Origin: Haemaphysalis longicornis
Lineage: Eukaryota > Arthropoda > Arachnida > Ixodida > Ixodidae
Direction: 5' to 3'
Assembly (NCBI GenBank): GCA_013339765.2
Contig: CM023451.1
Location: 152,419,123 to 152,483,122, forward strand
DNA length: 64,000 nt
Shown: positions 36,226 to 47,700 of the stretch, in pieces
Layout of the letters: the number at the start of each line of letters is the position of its first letter
Position numbering within the stretch: the stretch's first letter is position 1
Notes under the pieces: generated by a model
What the model saw: the letters and a program-made list of their open reading frames with translations, nothing else
The model's database searches: none
What the model was told of the DNA's origin: nothing
Made by a program: the position numbers and the translations under genes

Positions 36226-36414
36226 CAAGTTTTCACGTGACGTCACGTCCGCGTTTTTGTGTTTGTTCGTTTCCGGTGCAGTCCGCCATGTTGGAGAACC
36301 TGCATACAAATGCGGCAGTGCAACCACAGAACAGGTGCAACCGGCAAGAACTTTCGAGCATGTTGCTGCTGCTTTTGCGTTCAGGCTGCACGCAATAGTC
36401 GCCTGTGCAGCGCG
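36226..36414 (+). promoter_or_regulatory. Possible promoter region with CRE/E-box motifs
   Basis: TTTTCACGTGACGTCACG (36229-36246) combines an E-box (CACGTG) and a palindromic CRE-like TGACGTCA just upstream of the SWIM-type reading frame. It is inferred from motif and position only, and it could instead be the terminus of a mobile element carrying that frame. Confidence 0.3.
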
Positions 36415-36736
36415 ATGGCTGGCTTTCATCCATCGTACTTCGCAAACCTGGTGGGCCCTGCACGTGCGCGTTACAAATCAAAGATTGAGATGTGCGAGGG
36501 TGTTGACCCGTACGAGCTGCGCATCGGGAAAGATGCCGTCGCAGATGCGGAGCTGCTACCGTCCACTGTGTACCCGAACATCTATAACTACCTCGTCCTC
36601 GCGACAAACTATGCAACTCAGGAGGATATGAGAATGTTCAAGTCCCTGGAGGCGCACAACTTCTTTACGAGTGGATTTGTGAAGTGCTTGGCAGCAACGC
36701 AGCTGCCGTCGAAAACGTGTGATCGTGTTTAGTGAG
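36415..36736 (+). pseudogene. First exon of a SWIM-type domain gene family, frameshifted fragment
   Basis: The frame begins ATGGCTGGC and runs about 100 residues, with VDPYELR near residue 30, YNYLVLATNYATQE near residue 62, and KSLEAHNFFTSGFVKCLAA near residue 80. This region precedes the SWIM zinc finger in a protein family that is highly expanded in ticks and often linked to mobile elements. The frame stops early at 36730. Skipping one A in the AAAA run near 36713-36716 would continue it as a VIVFSE motif to a consensus donor (GAG|GTAAGA at 36737). No following exon with the SWIM cysteines was found. Family assignment is from memory of the motif, and the copy is probably a dead fragment. 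Confidence 0.5.
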
Positions 36737-36739
36737 GTA

Positions 36740-38690
36740 AGAACACGGAAAATGCGTGCTTTTTTCGTTCTTGCATAAGAAGCTGTACCTTCACAAGAGG
36801 TGCAAAAACTGGCTGTATTAGCGGTACTGCGCGCAAGCCGGTGTCGGCAGACCATGGCGCTGCATCATCGCGACTGCTCACGCTCATTTGTGTTGTCAGT
36901 ACCGCCAAACAATGCTAATGAGGGTAATTATAGCCCACGCATATCGGCTTTCACAACCTCAGTGGAGGCAAGGGGAAACCCCACCGCCGACCCTTGGAGA
37001 CAGCTCTACCGAGAAAAAAAATCGAACTGCTGACACGTCAACAGCGAATCGGAGTGGGGGTAGATCGGCCTCTACCTCCACCGATGTGCACGAGTGCACC
37101 TCTTTTATTCACACCCCCTGTTATTGTCTGAGTGGCGCGGTAGGGATTCCCTCCGGCCCTGCTCGGGAATGCTGGTCGAGCGAGTGGCACTCGTTTTCAT
37201 GGCCTTTCTACGAGGCGCCTGTGCGCTTGATCGGATATCAGCGCTCTACGTGTGCACTGAATGACAATGGACTGGCATGCGATAAGCGGCGATACAGCGC
37301 TCTGCATAACAAGCAGTCTTCAATAAAAAATCACATCGACTGCTATTCTTTAGTTAAGCAATTACTAGTGATTAAAGTACCTTCAGTTCCTCCCCCCCCC
37401 CTCCCCATATTTTCTTTTTGAAGAAGGAGAGAAAGAACAAACAAGGAGTAAAGAGGGAGAGAGGAAGCTGAAGAGGTCAGCTCCACTTTTTAGTGAGTGG
37501 AGCTCTTTCTCCAAAACAACACTGCGGATCAAATAACGCCGGCAATGAAATTGATCGATATACGAGGAACAGGAATTTTTAAATGCACACGCCATGCAGA
37601 ACCTTTACCCAGATATTTTACAATGGAATGAACGTAGCGCATATACATTATACATATTAACATAAACATAAACCAAAAGACCCCAATACAGTCTCCACAG
37701 TGGCCATGACTGTCGGCAAGCAAAGCGCGCGCGCTATCTCCCCCTGAACGAAAACAAGCACTCGACCGGAACGCCTTGAACGGGCCTGTCAACAAAGATC
37801 GGTCTACAGAAATGCGCGCTTAATAACGGTTACGTCACTCCTGCTGGATATACGGCCGGCAAGCTGTAACCGCCGAAGTTTGCGCAGACGAACAATCAAA
37901 CTTCAACTTTGTAGCACGATACTCACCTATTTCACAGTCGATCTAGGAAACCAGTCCTTCGAGCGTTGCTATGTGGGCACGACACAGATACACGTTTTCT
38001 CAGCTCGGGATACTCCTACGCTGCATCCTCAGTTCCAGAACATCGTCGAAAGGAGCACTCACTGCCAGAGAACGCCGACACACCTCACAGATCACAGTAG
38101 AGAACACGAGCGGAACCAATCACAGCGACGACAGCTGATGTTCAGAGCGAACGCACACCTCGCGGCCCAGCGCAGCTCAGGCTCAACGTGTCTTTGAAGC
38201 CGGCAAGCGCCGCCCAGTGCGTGCCGAAAGGCAGGCTTCTCTGCACGTGTGAGTGTTCCTTTTGCCGTTTGTCGCGTTGCGCCATCTAGCGAATACAATG
38301 AACACCATTAGAATAAACCTCATGTTTTTGCTACTTATTACTTTGAAAAACTATTATTTCAAATTATTTCAAACGCACTTTTTTATAATAGTATAAAGCT
38401 ACTTGATAACTTGATTTTTTTCACCATGTGTTTTTTTTATATGAAACCTAGATGCCGCCACATGTCTTGCAGCGCGGTTTGGTTGGGTTGCACCGATTAT
38501 AGCCGGTCGCTGTAGTTGGGTTTATCATGTCGTGGTCGTGTGGTGGGTCTTATTTTGGTAGATCGTGGAAGCGACGAGGCGCTTGTTGCGTCGTATGCAG
38601 CTGTGTCAACTGGTGCTTTGATTTCGAACGCTGTTCTACCAGTGACAATCTCTGTTTTGAAGCCAGTTTCATGGGGTGTGCCTAGATGTC
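36740..38690. other. No further exon recognised; upstream region of FPGT
   Basis: A C-run lies at about 37390-37398, and a CpG-rich stretch runs 38000-38300. No second SWIM exon and no FPGT 5' untranslated exon could be identified. A CCAAT at about 38116 is the only promoter-like motif seen. Confidence 0.35.
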
Positions 38691-38693
38691 GAT

Positions 38694-38754
38694 ATGGATC
38701 GCTCAGTTTCTTGTTTTATGAAAGCGTGCATAGACGCCTACGAAGCACTCAGAG
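38694..38754 (+). CDS. FPGT: FPGT coding exon 1
   Basis: ATG at 38694 is the first ATG after an in-frame stop at 38658. The 20 codons end EALR plus one base, then the donor GTATGA. The split Gly codon joins exon 2 to give LRGK, as in vertebrate FPGT. The match is short but in phase, so this start is well supported though not proven. Confidence 0.7.
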
Positions 38755-41700
38755 GTATGAACGCAAAGTTACCCAGTTACCATTTGGCCGCATAATTATT
38801 TACAATTATCCAGAAGAGGTACGTGAATACGAAAATTTGCGGATAGCGTGAAATGCGTGGAGCTAGAAACGAATGCCACGCCTACCTGCTATTTTGTTTG
38901 GTCCTTGGAGTTTTAATCGCATCATAGAAACTGGTATTATTGGATTGTGACGATTGTGACAATGTGGACCTGAGGGCGACATTTCCTTACAAATGAATTC
39001 CTCCCAATATCATTGGTTGACGCTGCCTCCAATCAAAGCCCTTCAAATGCATGTCATGGCTCCTCCCACAATTCTCCCTCGCACCAACGGAGGCAAATTA
39101 AAAAAAGGAACGAGCCTGTTAAAGACTGCACCCGCGCCCTAGAGTGGTGCCGCTAAGAAACGCTAATTGCGCATAATTTAAGACATTTTTGTTTTTAAAA
39201 GATGTGTTCTGGCTCCTTATGGAAGTGGTTTCATAGTCAAAAGGAGCAGTTTTTGAACACAGTTGCTCAGTTTGTACTGATCACTACCTCCACAAGTATA
39301 TGCGAAATTTTACCTTTGGGAAGGGCGATCTCACCCATGAGTTGCCACAATACAGAGTTAAAATTTAGTTATGTCACTGCTACATATCGGTACGCTATGT
39401 ACCGGGCTAGGGTGCACGTGCCCACGAATGGGAGAAGACAAAGACGGACGTCCCGGCCCACCAGAGCGTGCAGCTAACCCAACGCCATGTTTTAGCCGCA
39501 GCCAGCGGCTGGACTCTTTCTGGTTCCTGCAATAAACGGCATCAAGACACTAGAACTCCTTTGCCTACTTGGGAACACCCATCGCGCCCTTGGCAGACAC
39601 TACATTTGGACTTTGGTGGACCGCTCGAAGGCCGAATGTTCTTGGTCATCGTAGACACGTACACCAAATGGTTGGAAGTGCAGTGCGTCCCAAACGCTAC
39701 TTCGGCAACGGTCATTCTGGAGCTTCGTCGACTGTTTGCTACTTTCGGAATTCCAGAGAAGCTCGTCACTGTTAATGGTACTGTGTTCATTTCAGCCAAG
39801 ATGACCACCTTTTGTCAGAGGAACGGAATTCGGAAAATCACAAGTGCCCCATACCATCCGGCAACTTACGGCCAAGTGGAACGCATGGTGTGCTGAACTT
39901 AAACTGGCGCTGGCATGAGAAAAAGAGTGTGGACTTCAACCTTCGCGTGGCCAGGTTCCTTTTTAAACAACACTCCACTGTTAGTTCGTCAACAGGGAAA
40001 AGCCCAGCACAACTGATGCTTGGTCGGGAGTTTCGGACAAATCTACAGCTGCTAGTGCCTACTAGGCCCAACCTCCATCCAGAACACTCCAAAACTTTGA
40101 AAAAGGATTGGTAGCCACAGCATCAAGTTTTCACAAGGATCTTCGGCAATGGGCCTCAGTGGATTCCTGGCGTGCTTCTCGAGAGGAAGGGCCTTCGCTC
40201 ATGGCTAGTCCAGACGTCTACTGGACCGGTTCGCAGACACCTGAACCATTTACGCGAAAGGCGGATGGAGTACCCAGGTCAGCCGTCTTCTTTACCGATG
40301 CCGTTAGCCCTGGACACATCGAATGCAGAGCTGACCAGGAACGAGAGGCTTGATGCTGAAGATAGCACAACCGCGGGGAGCACTTCTGGAGAAGAGCTAT
40401 CGCCCGGCAAAGCAGCATGTCCTCAGCCAGCATTGCAACGGCGCACAAATCCACCAAGAAATAGACGTCGTCCTGCAAGATACAGAGACTCCGACTAGCA
40501 GGGGTACACGCCATGTATGGTACGCAATGCACCGGGCTACGGTGCACGTGCCCACGAGTGGGAGAAGACGAAGACTGAAGTCCCGGCACGCCAGAGCGTG
40601 CAGCTGACCCGACGCCATGTTTTAGCCGCAGCCAGCGGCTGGACTCTTTCTGGTTCCTGCAATAAACGGCATCGAGACTTGACAGTCACCACTTCAACAC
40701 AATGGTGCCGCCATTTATTTGGTGAAAAAGTGTGCTGTGTTTGCTTAGGCATTCGCAAACGAAGGAGCTTTTCGGAAACCTTGGCGAGTGGCCCTTTAAT
40801 TATCTAATACGTACACTGTGCTTGAGAACACCTGCCTATTTTGGCAGCTATCGTGAAAGCCAGTATGGAATACATATGTATATACTTACGTAAATTTTTT
40901 GCTGGGGACTGACATGGATCACATTGTGTGAGAAAAGTGTTGTAGCCTCTGTTCTTTATAGTAAGCGCTAGCTACAAGCTTGTGCTCTGTGAGAAAATTG
41001 CTATAGCCACTGTTCTTTATCGTTAGCGTTAGCTACAAGCTGCCCGTGTGTACGAGATTTCGGTGCACGTTAAAGATTCCCAGGTGGTCAAAATTAATCC
41101 GGAGCCCTCCACTATGGCGCTCCTCATCGCCTGCGTTGCGTCGGCGCGTTAAACCACCACAATCAATCAATCAAGTTAGCTACAAGCTTGTCTCACATTT
41201 CCTTACATTGCAAGTTGAGTAATGCCCACCAACATGAAAAAGTTCTTTTCGATCTTCATAGTCTTTGATGCGACTCGGTATGTACGACACAACAGGGCCA
41301 ACATAAGACATCACTGAATCGATCACATGTTCCTGGCGTTTTTTTCTTGCTGTATTGTAATGTACAAGGCTTTTCCACTTTCAATGACTAACAAAATCTT
41401 TTAACTTTTCAGGAAAAGTTCCTAAGGAGGTTGGTGTCACTTTCTGGGATGCTGTTGTTGTATCAGCTGCCGATGAGGACCAAGCCTGTGCATTCCGCCT
41501 ACAAATCGACGACAGGAAGAAAAGAAACCTCATTCCTCTTGTTCCATATCACGTCTTCCCAGACCCACCGGGGCCAAAGATAGGTAAGCATTCCCATCTT
41601 GCCACAAGCACACTTTCCCTGTTCATTTAATCAACATTACTTGCAGGAGATTGGTGTCTAGTTGGACGAGTGTAATGTATGTAATTTCAGGTCAGCAAGC

Positions 41701-44700
41701 AAAAAGCTGAGCAGTGTGTGTATAATCCAAGTTTACTCAAAATATTCGCACATCTTCATTTTCTTTTTTGCAAACCAAGTTGAGCAATACCTCAAGTAGC
41801 GTGCCCCTTTCTTTACTTGAGTGGCAATACATCCATTTGCTAGACACGATGCTCAATTCAGGTCAAGCAGAATTAGTAACGGGAATCAAGCCCAGAGCCT
41901 GTGCATTACAGACAGGCCCACTTCCCATTTGGCCCCAGGAGCTGTGTGTAGTGACTTGCTCGTCGCGCAGCTATGTGGTCGACAGAAAGCTGGCAAGCAA
42001 AAAGTGAGCAAACTTAATTTGGCTATGCATTTTGGTCATCATCATCATCATCACCAGCCTGTCAACACCCACTGCAGGGCAAAGGCCTCTCCCATTAATC
42101 TCCAGTTATTGCGGTCCATGGCGCTAACTGCGACCAGTTTATCTCCGCAAACTTCTTGATCTCATTGGCCCATCTAACTTTCTGCCGCCCCCTGCCATGC
42201 TTGCCTTCTCTAGGGATCCACTCTGTTACCCTTAATGACCAACGGTTATCTTGCCTTCGCATAACATGCTGTGCCCACACCCATTTCTTCTTAAATTCTG
42301 CTAATATGTCCTTAACACGTGTTTATTCCCTGACCCACTGCGCTCTATTCTTGACCCTTAACATTACACCTATCATATACCGTTTCATTGCTCGCTGGTG
42401 CATTTTAGTGTGAAAGCTCTACTAGCCTGCCAGCATTTATTTCATCTTTGTCTTTATGAAGCCTCTTCTCAGCAAGAGAAAATAAAAAACGCCATCAGGG
42501 CTGGTGTTGAACCTGAATCCACTAGGTTGCGAAGCCAACGCTTTGCTAATTACACCATGCCCAAGGTTCACTATAATCAAAGCACTGAATGTGTTGTCTG
42601 CACAGTGCATGTTGTAAAAGACGCTGCCACCCGCCTTGTGGGAATGACCCCATGCGTGTATGAGCGAAAAAATGTGGGAACTGAGTCGGGATCATCGTCA
42701 GAAATGTCTAAAAGGGATATTTGTCATGGCAAGTTTCCTGAACAACAAGCTCGCTGACAGAAGCACTTACCTACGTAAGTGTTTTGGACCACACTTTATA
42801 ACGCATGGCTACTGAACTCAACCATTCCAGTCATTCAAAAAGTTTAATCAATCGAGCAGTCCACAAGCACAAGGAGAGTCAATCACAGGAAATGTGTGCA
42901 CGTACTCTGAAGCCAAGCAAAGGGTTACGTACAACCCTACAGAATAGCACGTACCGACAGTGCTGCAGTGGACAACATTTTGCAGGCAGGAGTATGCTGC
43001 CCTTGCACATTATTTCATGGTTTGTGTAACCCAACTGTCCGTAATTTTCTTTTAGGAATAAAATTTCTACTGCCCCACCCCACCCGTTTGTAAATTTTTG
43101 TGCATGCATGAAAGCAGACAGACACATTAGCCTGATTTGAAAAATTAAACTCTTTCCAGTATGAACTATCGAACCCGGGCTTGACAGGTTCTTGCCAGAA
43201 TCGATTTTCGCTGTTCTATAGAGTCGGAATAATACATCACGGTTTGTAAGTAACATCAAGAATACGGGCTGGTGCTCCACCAGTCTGGAGGTTCAGGTGG
43301 CATTAACTGCCAGAGAGACGTACCCTTTTGAGGCACATAACAATGCAAAAATTGGCTGAAGGATTGCAAGGGAGATTTAAAGGTTGGAGCTGCTGAGGGA
43401 TAATGTCAGTAGACGGGAAAGACAAAATAATACGGAAAGATGGCATCAGAAAATTCATTGCTAAAGAGTGGATTCCAAGCATGAAGGATAGGAGTGGTTT
43501 AAGATCTCTGAGAGAGGCCTTCGCATTCAATGCTAAAGCAGGCTTCCGCAGACATGCAGCAGGCTGGTTGTAATGATGACGATCTGTTGTCAAGACAACA
43601 GGGCTTAACATCACCTTCTGGAAAAAAAAATTTTCTCCACACCAACACAAGGTGCATGGTTGCATGCTGGATTGGCCAAGAGATAAGAATGACCCCGTGC
43701 ACCATGCTAGGCAGTGGCATAGCCAGAAATACTTTTCAAGGATGTTATGGGCCACCGGGGAAAAAAAATACCTTAAAAGGAAAATAGCATGTGTGCAAGT
43801 AATTTCATCTTCATTTTCTTGTCTAATTTTCTTGTATTGTTTTTACATATTAATATACTAGCACAAAGTGTGACCAGCGTGAACAAGAAAAAGGCCAAAA
43901 GCTGATGGAAGAGGCGGGAATGCACCGCTCACAAAATTCCCGGAGAGGGGGGGGGTGGGGGGGGTTCTGACACCAAAACACCTTCTTGGCTAGGGATGCC
44001 GATTTTATTTCCGCTGGCTTGCTAATTTGCCCAGCCTTCTAAGCTTCTGGTGGCTATCCGTGAAAAAGGTCAAGTGTAACTTTCTTCTTTCCTTTTGACT
44101 CAAAGAACAGACTACTGGACTGGCTTTCTTTTGATAGCCGTCTGGGCCTGTCAAGTTGCGTGCAACAGTTTTTCACCCAGGAAGCCTTCGCAGCACCTCT
44201 GAGAGAAATATATAGAACATTTAAAGGAGTGCAGTCTTAGCTTCCAGAAAAAGAAATAAAAATTTCTTTTAACAACCAGAGAGGCCTGGGTTATATTGAA
44301 ACCTATGAACAACATCTTTATTCTTTCCAGTAAGCCCATCAGATTGCTCACTTGGTGTGCCAAGCGTTGCGATGCCAAGCATGCAGATTAATGCTGTTTG
44401 TTTCTTGTGGCACGTTTAAATTTGAGGGTCATTCCACAAAGTGAACCCATATTTCGCACAAATGTACTTTTTTATATTTCTGCCACTGTCATTTATCTAA
44501 TTTCTTTCCTACTGTTTAACTAATTGTTTACATTAATGTTTGTCTACTTATTTATGTAGGGCTGGAGTGGGGGCAGTTCCACTTGGTAATTCACGGTAGC
44601 TGACGACGTGCTTTGAACGCTCCACCTGCAGCCTTACACAATAGTGCAAATCTTCAAAGCAAGGGCACATACACTCGTGCTAAAACATGCCCACAATGAA

Positions 44701-47700
44701 AAAAATGTTAAAGGGGCCATTAAAACAAAACACAACTTTGTTTAGTTTGAAAGAACGGACCTTTGGTACCCTCTCAGCTTAGCTCTATTTGAATCAGGAA
44801 AGATGTTTTTGAACCAAAAAAATGCAACAAAACATTGAAAAACTCGTGTTTCGCGCTACATTGACGTATAATGGGCAAAAGTGATGTGATATTGGCCAGC
44901 AATTAAAAAATAATTATCACTGTGCTAACTGCACGTTAGCATTTCGGCGCACGTTAAAAGTCCCCAGGTGGTCAAAATGAATCCGGAGCCCTCCACTATG
45001 GCGTGACTCATCGCCTGCGTTGCATTGGCGCGTTAAGCCCTATAATCAAGTCAATCAATCTGTTTATTCTGTTTGTTCGAAATTTTCGATAGAATTGGTA
45101 TCATTGTTATCAGGATAAAGCAGTCTTTTCAAAAAACCGCACATTTTTTTTTGTGGCCCCTCTAAGAAAAGCAGAGGTCATGTTTCAAAACTTTTTTTCG
45201 CCGTGTTTTCTCGCAGGCTCGGGCGGAGCCACGCTTCACATCCTCGAACATCTGCACGACATCTATGGTGAGGAACAAGCTCGCATGAGAATCCTGCTCA
45301 TCCACACCGGAGGCCAGAGCAAGCGCCTCCCAAGCCACAGCGTGCTGGGAAAGCTGTTTGCCCAGCTGCCCATAGCATCGGCTGCCGAATTCCAAATGTT
45401 CGACCTGAAGATGGCCATGTACTCTCCAGTTCCTGTCCCGAATGAAGGCTGGTGTGTTTTTGACCTGCTCAGATGACATTGAGACGTACACACTTCCCGC
45501 ATCGGGGAGCGGCGAGGCGAGCCAGTGGAGCTTCGACAGGAGTGGATTCACCGCGCTTGCACACCCATCTCCCGTTCAACTGGGGCTGACGCATGGTGTC
45601 TACGTTGTGCCAGAGAGTGTCCACTGCACCACCGAGTGCTTAACCACAGAGTGCCTTGAAGTCCTGCAGAAGCCTACAGAGCGAACCATGCGTGACAGGG
45701 GGGCCATATTTGAACAGGAGGAAGGTAAGGATCAGGCCATTGTGCAAAAAAAAAGCATTATTGTCATTGTTGTTGTTTGGTACAGAAAATGGCTATTGTT
45801 GCAAGAAAACGCATTTGACTCAGTGTGTCATTTGAACCAGGGTCTCAAGAGTAGGCGCTGTGTGCATTACCATTGTGCTAGCACTGCATGTCACCAGAGA
45901 TGGAACAAAAGTTATCCTAGTCCGTGCCATGTGCCAAGTGAACATGACGGCACATGAGTAGAACAATTGCGTGCAGGCCATACAGAAATCGGATTCTGGG
46001 GAAGCGGTGGAGCGAAGTGTCACCAGTTCGTCTGTTCAAGAAATTTTGCCAAAAGACGAAGACACAAAAGTGAAGAAAGAGGCGCAGACACAGCGTAGTG
46101 GTGACGAAGCCTGTCGAAGTAATTTGTGCCGAAAGATGAAAAAACACGTGACTAAAAAGCTTTTGCCTTCAAGGCATTCAAGGCATGTGAGCAGACTGAA
46201 GTGCCCCTAGATAGAATCCTAAAACTCCAGAGATCTTTCGGCAGGTGGGAAAAACAAGCAAATTGCTTCCAGATGGAATCCTAAAACTCATCTTTCGGCA
46301 GTTTGGAAAAACAAGCAAATGCCATTATTTCTAAGGATGCAGTGCTTTTTTTTTATGGGATTTGGTGCTTGCCTGACACTGAGCAAGAATTTGCCTGTGC
46401 CTGTGCACACATACGTCAAGATGCGTGATCATGGCCCGCTCTCCACTAACATGGAGATACCCACTCACCACAGACATGAGCAAGATTAAAGAGTGCATCT
46501 GGCTCTTCATGAGAGGCAGTAGCATATGAGTGGAGAGAAATATAATGATGCGAGTTGTATCTCTTCAACAGCAGGCTTTCATTTGGGACAGTACTGGCAT
46601 ACAGTATGAGAGCACTGGCTCAGTTCCCTATGACTACGAAATGACTAAAGTCAACAAAAGCACATTTTATAAATTTTTTTTCTGATAAATATTGCTTTTA
46701 AAAGGCTGCAAGACCAGTTTAAGGAACATTCATCTTCTCGGAAGTTCAACCCCACTTCCCACAATTGCCTTGCAATAATCTTTTTTTTTTTTTTTTTCAA
46801 AATGACACAAGAAAAGCGATTAACTTAGATTCATCCTTTTTAGTTGCATTATCCACTAGGTAAGTTACAAAATCAGAGTGTACTTTGTCGAAGGCACACA
46901 TCTTTTTTTTTTTTTTTTTCCCCGGTCTCAAACGGATGTGCTTAGTAGTGTGCTAGCACTAAAATGCGTTTCTTGCCTACAGGTGGCGTTCGCAAGGAGC
47001 TGACGTACACCGACAGTGCATTCTTCTTCGATCACTCTGTTGCCTTGAAGCTGCTTCGTTTCTACCAAGACATCAAGCCGGTCACCGAGGAAATCGACGC
47101 CTACCGCGATTTCCTGCAGCTCCTGGGCTGCCGTTCAAAAGTATGTGATCTCAAAACACAGCAGGGTGGAAGTGGTGATCAGCCCAAGGTCCAGGATATT
47201 CTCAGAGACTGCGAGCTGCAAGTGATTGTGCTACCCCTGTCACGCTTCTACCACTTGGGAACGATGCGAGAATATGTAGACAACATCTGCCTCAGCGAGT
47301 CCTTTGCCAAAGAACTGAACGTTTCTAGGTTTGTGCGCAGCAGGCTTGTCCCTGCAGAGCCTTTGGTGCCTGGTAGTCAAATTTCAGGAGTTGTCATGCA
47401 TTCACTTGTCCATCAGCAGTCTACTATTCCTCACTCCGCTGTGCTAGAGTACTGCAAGTTTCAAGTGCCTGTTCAGGTAGGGGACAACTGCATCCTAAGC
47501 AACTGCCGGTTAGAGGGACTAACTGATAGTTGTGTCCAGGTGCCAGGCAACCTAATCATGTTTACTGTCAGTGTAAGTGGTGCCGCGTGCAAGGGATATG
47601 TCACAGTTGCTTTCGGAATTGACGATGACTTGAAGCTGTCTTTGAGAGATGAAGGGAAGCTATGCTATTTCGGGCAGAATTTTGCGAAATTGGTGGAGCG

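Larger units (their letters stand above)
39383..40700 (+). mobile_element. Internally deleted Ty3/Gypsy LTR retrotransposon
   Basis: Direct repeats of about 160 bases (39383-39547 and 40514-about 40680) flank an integrase remnant in the same orientation. They match closely through TTTTAGCCGCAGCCAGCGGC and an AATAAA. The left repeat is joined straight to the middle of pol, so gag, protease, reverse transcriptase and RNase H are gone. It lies in FPGT intron 1 in the sense direction and carries AATAAA motifs at 39530 and 40670 that could offer premature polyadenylation. Confidence 0.8.

Noticed and set aside
38516..38851. 111-codon plus-strand frame overlapping FPGT exon 1
   Set aside because: It lacks an ATG start and is in a different frame from the exon whose donor and phase fit FPGT.
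45430..45450. Programmed ribosomal frameshift in FPGT
   Set aside because: No slippery heptamer or downstream pseudoknot is evident, and no FPGT is known to use one.
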